Below are positions 8,407-14,110 of a stretch of DNA of 15,196 nucleotides, one piece after another. The DNA lies in contig DFKL01000155.1 of the NCBI GenBank assembly GCA_002373535.1, positions 1-15,196 of the forward strand, in the 5' to 3' direction. Source of the stretch: Prevotellaceae bacterium UBA3646. GTDB lineage: Bacteria > Bacteroidota > Bacteroidia > Bacteroidales > Bacteroidaceae. Within the stretch, counting starts at the first letter, position 1; every line of letters begins with the position of its first letter. The notes under the pieces were generated by a model. That model saw only the letters and a program-made list of their open reading frames with translations. It was not told the DNA's origin and made no database searches. A program made the position numbers and the translations under genes.

Positions 8407-8469
8407 GCGCCGTCATGGTTTGAAGAACAAATCACACGACCGGGAGTTTGCATATCATATAGTAGTATA

Positions 8470-8513
8470 AGAGGAGGTGTCCTGAAAAAACGGGCACCTC
8501 CTCTGTTGTTTTT
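8470..8513 (+). terminator. Intrinsic terminator of kbl
   Basis: AGAGGAGGTG (8470-8479) pairs with CACCTCCTCT (8495-8504). The stem extends inward by three more pairs including one G-U, with a loop of TGAAAAAAC (8483-8491). GTTGTTTTT follows. It lies 64 bases after the kbl stop. Confidence 0.9.
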
Positions 8514-8552
8514 AGCTGTTCGTGTAAACAGTAATCCTATACTACAGGACTG

Positions 8553-8693
8553 TCACTTACTTAACTGCAGTGTATATTTAGCAGTTTCTGGCATCTTTGC
8601 TCCACCACCTGGCACAAACGCAAGGACTATTGTTCCAGTACCCAACCATTTTTTTACATTTGTACGATTCTTGCCACGCAAATAAATGTCGAC
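8553..8693 (-). pseudogene. Decayed C-terminal coding remnant or dispersed repeat
   Basis: On the minus strand 46 codons are open between a TAA (8696-8694) and a TGA (8555-8553). They have no plausible start codon; the only ATG is 17 codons from the end. The translation, VDIYLRGKNRTNVKK-WLGTGTIVLAFVPGGGAKM-PETAKYTLQLSK, reads like the end of a beta-rich extracellular protein and is more protein-like than the opposite strand. Codon use is more AT-rich than in the neighbouring genes. The TAA lies in the adjacent perfect stem-loop, as if the upstream part was lost or replaced. I do not recognise the family with certainty. A dispersed intergenic repeat that happens to be open is an alternative. 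Confidence 0.4.
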
Positions 8694-8735
8694 TTATAGG
8701 TCATAGCCTGCAAAATGACCTATAAGTCTATTTTT
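8691..8735 (+). repeat. Perfect 14-bp stem-loop with T tract, orphan terminator-like
   Basis: GACTTATAGGTCAT (8691-8704) and its exact reverse complement (8715-8728) enclose a 10-base loop and are followed by TATTTTT on the plus strand. This has the form of an intrinsic terminator, but kbl already has one 180 bases upstream and no gene in between needs it. It could end an unannotated small RNA, act as a back-up terminator, or be part of a repeat or mobile-element remnant. Confidence 0.6.
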
Positions 8736-8945
8736 ATGCAATTGATGTAATAAACACGGGCGAATTATAAAGCTGAGAGCCTCGATAATGCATAATGTAC
8801 AAAGATCTGAGCTTATAGCTTAGAGAGGGCCTTCAATCAGTGACGATTCGGTAACATGTCATTTATATGACTTATTTTTAGCAAATTAGATTGGAAGCAA
8901 TGTTTCCCGTCGCCAAACAATTGATTTCCAGGATAAGGACAGTAT

Positions 8946-8984
8946 AAAAAAATGGCCGGATTCCTTTTATAGGACGCCGGCCAT
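8946..8984 (-). terminator. Intrinsic terminator of the GH2 gene
   Basis: On the minus strand ATGGCCGG (8984-8977) pairs with CCGGCCAT (8959-8952). Inside, after a 2x2 mismatch, AGGA and TCCT (8971-8974 with 8962-8965) pair around the loop. The transcript then runs into seven U residues (8952-8946). It lies 38 bases after the GH2 stop. Confidence 0.9.
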
Positions 8985-9022
8985 CGTGGTATTGTTGCTA
9001 ATCCTGTATGGGAAATCCTGCC

Positions 9023-12000
9023 TTACAGTCTTGTCACCCTGAACGTGAACGTGATGGTCTTGTGTGCGGGTATGGTGTACTGCGGCATAGGGCCGGGACC
9101 GCATGAGGCGTTTCCAAGGCCTCGCTGCTCGCGATTGAGTTGCAGCCAGATATATGGCTGTGGCTTGAGCTGCCACTGGTGCTGAGCGTCGCGGAGGTCG
9201 GCATCGGTATATCTGTTGGCACTGAAGTAGAGGCCTTCGGGACATTCTATCTTGTATCCGTGACCGTCTGCTCCGGTGAATGTCATCTCGCGTGCGAAAC
9301 GGTCGCCGGTCTGCTGTGGCTTGATATATGGTTCGTTCCACATGGCTGCATGCAGTGGTGTATTCTTGTCCATGGCGACGGTCTTCAGATCACTGGAGTA
9401 TCGTCCCATGACTACGCCTGCACAACGGTCGGGGTAGTTTTCGAACGGTCCGTTACCGTACCACCGGATGTTGCTGAGGGTCGTGTCCAGCCTGCAGGCC
9501 ACGCCTGCACGGCGCAGTTCGCCGTCCTTGGGGGTTATGGTGACGGTTACGTCTACGGCTCCTCCCTGCAGCTGTGTGTAGCGGATTTCACAATCTGCCT
9601 TTGCCTGTGCTTCGGCCCAGCCCCAACGGTCGTTCTCGATCCATCGGTTGTTCTGTATCTGGAACTGCAGGCCATGGGCTTCCTGCAATGACTGTGCGAC
9701 GACGGGCAATCCTGCCAGACTGACTGGCCGGGTGATGGCTTGCTGGTACTGGGCTATGAGGTGTCCCTTGGCTGAATATGGTGTCGCCTGTGCCTCGCGG
9801 ACGAAGCATACGAGTACGACTTCACCCTTGGGATTGGATATGGTGGGTATCCGGAGCTGGAAGGATGCTCCCGGCTGGATGTCGGGCAGCCGTACGGTCT
9901 TCTTCTTCACTACGTATCCATTGTCCCGTATCTGGATCTCAAGCTTCATCCCCTTGAGCGTGCGGAATGTGTACTTGTTGCCAATGGTGAGCATGGTTCC
10001 GTCGACGACAAAGGCGATGTCCTGGTATGCGGCCTTGACTTCGGCGAGCTTGGCGGTGTAGTCTCGCTCGGCGGTAACGATGCCGTTGGAGCAGAAGTTG
10101 CCCTGATGGGGACCGGGGAAGTCGTAGCCTGTGTGGAGTTGCTTGATTCCCTGCCTGAGCTGGTGTGGCTCGTAGATGGCCTGGTCTACCCAGTCCCAGA
10201 TGCATCCGCCTATGGTGGAGTTGCTTGTTTCCATCGAATGCACGTACTCGGGCAGGTTGCCTATGGCATTGCCCATGGCATGGGCATACTCGCAAAGGAA
10301 CATGGGCTTGTCCAGATTGCTGGTGTTCCTGGACATCCAGTCCATGCCGGGGTACATCTTGCTATAGAAGTCGCTGTATGCGCTGCCGCCGTAATCGCGG
10401 TCGATACGTGTCCCTTCGTAGTGGATGGGACGGGTGGAGTCGAAGCTCCTGGCGACGTCGTAGCAGTTGCGGAAGTTGCTGCCTGCTCCGCACTCGTTGC
10501 CCATTGACCACATTATGACGCTGGGGTGGTTGATGTCGCGCGTCACGAGGCGTGTGATGCGGTCTTCCATGGCTGGTATCCATGACTGCCAGCCGGATAT
10601 TGCCTGGTTGGCATGGTCTTCGTTGTCTGCCTCGTCACAGCAGTACAGTCCGTAGTGGTCGAACATGGCGTACATGCGTGCATCGTTTGGGTAGTGGCTG
10701 GTGCGTATGGTGTTGATGTTGTTCTGCTTCATCATGATGACGTCGCGGAGCATGCTTTCCACGGAGACGGTACGTCCTGTCTGCGGGTCGGTGTCGTGGC
10801 GGTTGGTTCCCTTGAGCATGACCCGACGGCCGTTGACGTACAGCAGGGTGCCGCGGCCTGTCTTGCGTATACGGACGTCGCGGATGCCAACCTTGGTGGA
10901 GAAGGCCATTTGCTCGAGGCCTTGTGCATCGTATTGTATGACGTCCATCGTATAGAGGTCAGGGGTCTCGGCACTCCATAGCCGTGGGTTGTCTATGGTG
11001 AACTGGGCTGTCTTCCCGACTATAGGGCGTGATGCAATGAGCTTGCCCTTGGTGTCGTAGAGGACGGCCTTTGCGCTGACGTCCTGGTCTACGGTCAGGG
11101 AAACGGTCCACTTGCCTGCACCGGCAGGGGTTGTCTGTATGACGTGGTTGCGTATGCTCTTCGCGGGAACGTTATATATATATACGCTGCGGAATATGCC
11201 GCTCATACGGAACATGTCCTGACATTCGAGGTATGATCCGTCACACCAGCGATGTACTTGTACGACGAGGTCGTTCTGTCCTGCCCGGAGGTAGCTGCCA
11301 AGGTCGAACTCGGCGACGTTGTTGGAGCCTTGGGTATAGCCGACGTACTTGCCGTTGACCCATATCTGGGCGCATGAGTATATGCCGCCGAAATGGATGA
11401 TGGTACGACGGGACAGCCACTGGTCTGTGACATGGAACGTGCGGTGGTATGTGCCAACGGGATTGACGGCATAGTTCTTGCCGCCGTCGTTGTAGCCCGG
11501 ACGGGCCTTGATGTACGGGGGGGTGTTGCTGTGGGGGTATTCGACGTTGCAGTATATGGGACGGTCGTATCCTTGCATTTCCCAACAGCCGGGTACCGGT
11601 ATGCGGTCGGGACGGACGGACGGTGTACCTGTGCCTGCGGAGAAGGCATGGAGGAGTGTGGGGACATCCATGACTTCGACGTCGCCGCACTGCCGGGTCT
11701 TTCCTTTCTGCGGCTCTGCCGCAAACCAGAAGTCCCATGTGCCGTCGAGACTTTGGTAGAGGCTGCTTGCGGGCTCTGTCCACGGTGTGTCGTAGTATGA
11801 CCGGTCTGCGTGCATTTCCTGCTCGCTGGCATAGGGCATGTATGTTGCAGTGCCGGGGAGCTTGTTGATGGCGAAGATGGCTTCGTCTTCCCATACGGGG
11901 CTGGCTATCCTGGGCTTGTCGACGGGTTCGATGGTAAACCATGAGTTGCGGTCGGTATCGTCAATATCGACGATTGCCAGGTGTCCGTCGTCCCTGACTG

Positions 12001-12715
12001 TGAACATCTTGTGCTTGTTGGCCGAGGTAAGGCGGTAGACTCCGCCGTGGCCTGCTACTGCCTGTATCTGCATAAGGGCATTGCCGGGATGCTGCGGATT
12101 GGCTTTCCACTGTATAAGTTCGTGTATGCTGCCATTGTCGCCGCCATCGTCGAAGTGGCTGTCGTAGAAGGCGCCGCCTATAAGGTGGTTGACTGGATTG
12201 GACTGGTAATATGTCTTGATGTTCCAGTACTGGCCGCGATTGATGGTGTCGAGTTTCTCTACGCGTATCCTGACTCCGTTACCTCCGTCGTCGCCATTGC
12301 CGAGGACCTTGGTCTTGTCGGCGACGCTGCGCAGGCGGTATGTGCCGTTGTCGTCGGAACCGAACTGGGCCGACTCGGTGATGGAGATGCCTTTCTCGAG
12401 GGCCCTGAAGGCGGGCTTGTTGGCCGGGACGGCACTGTATTTGCCTGATGCGAGTGGCCTGAGTATCCACTTCTGCAACTCGTCGGAGCCGTTTACGTCG
12501 CCGTATTCCATTCCTTTTTCACCGACGCGCAGGGCCTTGTGCCTGAACGGGTCTATGAATCGCCACGAGCCGGACAGCTGGTCCAGCATGAACAGCTGGC
12601 CTTCGTACCCGGCGGGTATGCCTTCGACCTTGTACAGTGCGCCCTTGCGGAACGACTGGGCTGACATGGTGTTTGCCAGGATGAGCAAACTGAGTACCAA
12701 AATTGACTTCTTCAT
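9023..12715 (-). CDS. Secreted LacZ-type GH2 glycosidase (probable beta-galactosidase) with N-terminal lectin-like region
   Basis: A 1230-residue protein. The ATG at 12715 gives a signal peptide (MKKSILVLSLLILANTMSA). Residues about 21-270 are an extension absent from E. coli LacZ, with repeated ricin/carbohydrate-binding-like blocks (GTYRLRSVADKTKVLGNGDD, GGVYRLTSANKHKMFTV). GH2 homology begins at about 275 (WEDEAIFAINKLPG): sugar-binding domain to about 480, an Ig-like domain, then the barrel from about 600. The barrel carries NINTIRTSHYPND, the acid/base Glu741 in MWSMGNECG and the nucleophile Glu809 in CEYAHAMGN. The DUF4981 and small-chain (Bgal_small_N-like) domains fill about 890-1230. 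All catalytic motifs are intact, so a retaining exo-glycosidase is expected. Beta-galactosidase is the best guess from domain order, and the substrate is inferred. It starts 23 bases after the HD gene with no clear promoter between, and ends before its own terminator. Confidence 0.93.
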   Translation of the reverse strand: MKKSILVLSLLILANTMSAQSFRKGALYKVEGIPAGYEGQLFMLDQLSGSWRFIDPFRHKALRVGEKGMEYGDVNGSDELQKWILRPLASGKYSAVPANKPAFRALEKGISITESAQFGSDDNGTYRLRSVADKTKVLGNGDDGGNGVRIRVEKLDTINRGQYWNIKTYYQSNPVNHLIGGAFYDSHFDDGGDNGSIHELIQWKANPQHPGNALMQIQAVAGHGGVYRLTSANKHKMFTVRDDGHLAIVDIDDTDRNSWFTIEPVDKPRIASPVWEDEAIFAINKLPGTATYMPYASEQEMHADRSYYDTPWTEPASSLYQSLDGTWDFWFAAEPQKGKTRQCGDVEVMDVPTLLHAFSAGTGTPSVRPDRIPVPGCWEMQGYDRPIYCNVEYPHSNTPPYIKARPGYNDGGKNYAVNPVGTYHRTFHVTDQWLSRRTIIHFGGIYSCAQIWVNGKYVGYTQGSNNVAEFDLGSYLRAGQNDLVVQVHRWCDGSYLECQDMFRMSGIFRSVYIYNVPAKSIRNHVIQTTPAGAGKWTVSLTVDQDVSAKAVLYDTKGKLIASRPIVGKTAQFTIDNPRLWSAETPDLYTMDVIQYDAQGLEQMAFSTKVGIRDVRIRKTGRGTLLYVNGRRVMLKGTNRHDTDPQTGRTVSVESMLRDVIMMKQNNINTIRTSHYPNDARMYAMFDHYGLYCCDEADNEDHANQAISGWQSWIPAMEDRITRLVTRDINHPSVIMWSMGNECGAGSNFRNCYDVARSFDSTRPIHYEGTRIDRDYGGSAYSDFYSKMYPGMDWMSRNTSNLDKPMFLCEYAHAMGNAIGNLPEYVHSMETSNSTIGGCIWDWVDQAIYEPHQLRQGIKQLHTGYDFPGPHQGNFCSNGIVTAERDYTAKLAEVKAAYQDIAFVVDGTMLTIGNKYTFRTLKGMKLEIQIRDNGYVVKKKTVRLPDIQPGASFQLRIPTISNPKGEVVLVCFVREAQATPYSAKGHLIAQYQQAITRPVSLAGLPVVAQSLQEAHGLQFQIQNNRWIENDRWGWAEAQAKADCEIRYTQLQGGAVDVTVTITPKDGELRRAGVACRLDTTLSNIRWYGNGPFENYPDRCAGVVMGRYSSDLKTVAMDKNTPLHAAMWNEPYIKPQQTGDRFAREMTFTGADGHGYKIECPEGLYFSANRYTDADLRDAQHQWQLKPQPYIWLQLNREQRGLGNASCGPGPMPQYTIPAHKTITFTFRVTRL

Positions 12716-12738
12716 ATTATTGAATCGTATTTACGTGA

Positions 12739-13590
12739 CTATTTTATCACATGTGTTCCCAATACTGGGACGTAGTCTCCGTCTGCGGCGCTTTCCATGC
12801 TGTCTACCTTGGCACTGATATTGTCAAGGTAGGATACTATGCTGGCTTCCTGGGTACATGGCAACACGGGGCTGCCGTACTCGCGCTGCCCGTGGTGTGC
12901 CAGGACGCAGTGTACGATGCGTTTTATCTCCTCGGGCGGTACCTGCCGTAGCTCCAGTATGTTCTGCAGCTTGTGTGCTCCGATGTATATATGGCCAAGG
13001 AGGTACATATCCGGCTGGGTGTCGCCCTGGCGGCTGTATTCGTATACCTTGCCGTAGTCGTGGAACATTATGGCGAGGATGCAGCGCTCGACCTTTATCT
13101 CGTAGGGCAGGCAGGGATACAGGCCTTCGAGCATGTGCAGCATCTGGTAGGTGTGGTTAAGCAGGCCTCCCTGGTATGCATGGTGAACAGTAGTGGCTGC
13201 CGGGTATTGGCTATATGGCTTGTACAGCTTGTCGGCAAAGTCTGTGATCACCTCCGTCAGCCTTGGGTCGCTACAGTATGTGAGCAGACGGCTGATGGTC
13301 TCTTGCCAGCGCTCCTGACTGACGGGGCGTGGTATGAGGTTGTACAGCGGGTGTGTCTCCGTGGCTGCCATCCCTACTATAATGTCGGGCAAGGAGCATG
13401 ATCGCTTGCCGTTGAAATCCTTGACGGTACGGAACTGTACCAGCTGGCCTGGCTCAGGCGGCATATCCGGAGCCACGTCCCACACGCTGACGGTGAATTG
13501 CTCTTCCTGTCCTGCCACCTTGAGGATAACGTATGGTGATCCTTGGCGGGTTATGCTGTTCTGACGTCCTATGACTATGAATTCCTTCAC
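12739..13590 (-). CDS. HD-domain phosphohydrolase with N-terminal OB-like part, YhaM-like
   Basis: A 283-residue protein. Residues about 1-75 look like an OB-fold nucleic-acid-binding part (YVILKVAGQEEQFTVSVWD, GQLVQFRTVKDFNGKRS). The HD domain follows with HHAYQGGLLNHTYQML (His136/137, His146), MFHDYGKVYEY (His177-Asp178), GHIYIGAHKL (His200), VLAHHGQREYGSPV (His232/233) and a distal Asp256 in SYLDNISAKVDSME. This set and order match the YhaM/CBF1 3'-5' exoribonuclease group, though YhaM itself is slightly longer (about 310). The start is GTG: an in-frame TAA lies directly before it and the next in-frame ATG is at residue 43, which would delete half of the OB part. Its stop is 23 bases before the GH2 start, so a bicistronic transcript is likely although the functions look unrelated. 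Nuclease activity is inferred from the family. Confidence 0.85.
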   Translation of the reverse strand: MKEFIVIGRQNSITRQGSPYVILKVAGQEEQFTVSVWDVAPDMPPEPGQLVQFRTVKDFNGKRSCSLPDIIVGMAATETHPLYNLIPRPVSQERWQETISRLLTYCSDPRLTEVITDFADKLYKPYSQYPAATTVHHAYQGGLLNHTYQMLHMLEGLYPCLPYEIKVERCILAIMFHDYGKVYEYSRQGDTQPDMYLLGHIYIGAHKLQNILELRQVPPEEIKRIVHCVLAHHGQREYGSPVLPCTQEASIVSYLDNISAKVDSMESAADGDYVPVLGTHVIK

Positions 13591-13608
13591 TTACGTTTTT
13601 TCGCTCTC

Positions 13609-13640
13609 GTTTACTGATTGCATGGCTAAGATATTAAATT
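13609..13640 (+). repeat. Imperfect upstream copy of the groEL translation-start region
   Basis: GTTTAC, a 6-base spacer and CATGGCTAAGATATTAAATT (13621-13640) mirror 14080-14110, where GTTTAC, a 4-base spacer and the groEL start CATGGCTAAAGATATTAAATT stand. Over the 20-21 base core the only difference is one missing A. Because of that deletion the copy encodes only MAKILNFLQ before a stop. It sits in the gap between the HD gene and groES. Confidence 0.8.
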
Positions 13641-13641
13641 T

Positions 13642-13663
13642 CCTGCAATAATGGCACTGCAGG
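13642..13663. repeat. Small inverted repeat in the HD-groES gap
   Basis: CCTGCA (13642-13647) and TGCAGG (13658-13663) form a 6-bp inverted repeat around a 10-base spacer, directly after the groEL-start copy. It does not resemble CIRCE and has no T tract. It may be an operator half-site pair or chance. Confidence 0.3.
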
Positions 13664-13709
13664 GTGGCTAAATTTATGCAAGACTGACATTTTGTCCTTT
13701 TGTGAATGT

Positions 13710-13726
13710 TTGGCATGCTATTGGCA
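13710..13726 (+). promoter_or_regulatory. Sigma-54-like -24/-12 element upstream of groES
   Basis: TTGGCATGCTATTGGCA matches the RpoN consensus YTGGCACGRNNNTTGCW at all but three of the 17 positions and has the invariant GG and GC exactly ten bases apart. It lies about 45 bases before the groES ATG, a suitable distance. No good TAnnTTTG box was found for groES. The match is by eye only, and it is unproven that this organism has RpoN or uses it here. Confidence 0.4.
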
Positions 13727-13770
13727 GAATGTCTTGTCGGAATGATTAACTAAACAAATAATAAAACAAC

Positions 13771-14043
13771 ATGAACATCAAACCATTGGCAGACCGCGTC
13801 CTGATTGAACCGGCTGCAGCTGAAACGAAGACTATTGGTGGTATCATCATCCCTGACACGGCTAAGGAGAAGCCTCTGCAGGGTACTGTCGTTGCCGTGG
13901 GTAACGGCTCGAAGGACGAGGAGATGATCCTGAAGCCCGGTGACCAGGTCTTGTATGGCAAATATGCCGGCACGGAGTTGGAGCATGAGGGCAAGAAATT
14001 CCTGATCATGCGTCAGAGTGACGTTGTCGCTATCCTGAACTAA
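13771..14043 (+). CDS. groES: Co-chaperonin GroES (Hsp10)
   Basis: A 90-residue protein starting MNIKPLADRVLIEP, the standard GroES N-terminus. The mobile loop that contacts GroEL is visible (ETKTIGGIIIPDTAKEKP, about 18-35), followed by GTVVAVGNG, the GDQVLYGKYAGTEL core and the C-terminal FLIMRQSDVVAIL. It forms the heptameric lid of the GroEL chamber in the cytosol. Length is normal for Bacteroidetes, slightly shorter than the 97 residues in E. coli. It is followed after 47 bases by groEL, the usual bicistronic arrangement. No CIRCE element is present upstream. The start has no Shine-Dalgarno sequence but an A-rich leader (AATAATAAAACAAC). Confidence 0.98.
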   Translation: MNIKPLADRVLIEPAAAETKTIGGIIIPDTAKEKPLQGTVVAVGNGSKDEEMILKPGDQVLYGKYAGTELEHEGKKFLIMRQSDVVAILN

Positions 14044-14079
14044 AGAAAAAAATGTATAACATTTAAAATTTAAACCAAA

Positions 14080-14110
14080 GTTTACGAATCATGGCTAAAG
14101 ATATTAAATT
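14080..14110 (+). repeat. groEL start region, second copy of the direct repeat
   Basis: This is the functional partner of the repeat at 13609-13640. It comprises the last bases of the groES-groEL gap and the first seven codons of groEL. Only the copy here is followed by a long coding frame. Confidence 0.8.

Larger units (their letters stand above)
8407..9022. other. Gene-free convergent region between kbl and the GH2 gene
   Basis: These 616 bases contain no intact gene. From left to right they hold the kbl terminator (8470-8513), a decayed coding-like frame on the minus strand (8553-8693), a perfect 14-bp stem-loop with a T tract (8691-8735), about 200 bases of AT-rich sequence with only short imperfect hairpins (for example around 8807-8825 and 8858-8871), and the GH2 terminator (8946-8984). 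Base composition between the two terminators is clearly more AT-rich than the surrounding genes. Confidence 0.8.

Noticed and set aside
8553..8699. Plus-strand reading of the remnant region as a gene
   Set aside because: It has no start and a Cys/Phe/Thr-rich translation typical of an antisense frame. The minus-strand reading is more protein-like.
8630..8735. Small RNA with promoter TTG (8630-8632) and TACATTTG (8655-8662) ending at the orphan hairpin
   Set aside because: The spacer is 22 bases, outside the usual 19-21, and the box lies inside the coding-like remnant on the other strand, so I do not list it as a gene. The hairpin is kept as a separate finding.
12716..12738. Separate promoter for the GH2 gene
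   Set aside because: The 23-base gap contains no TAnnTTTG box on the minus strand; only a 4-bp GTGA/TCAC inverted repeat around it was seen.
9140..12818. Several open frames of 60-200 codons on the plus strand over the GH2 gene
   Set aside because: All lie antisense to a well-recognised GH2 enzyme, have low-complexity Val/Gly/Cys-rich or Arg-rich translations and show no motifs.
13591..13770. CIRCE/HrcA operator before groES
   Set aside because: No TTAGCACTC-N9-GAGTGCTAA-like inverted repeat is present. The only inverted repeat (13642-13663) has different sequence and short arms.
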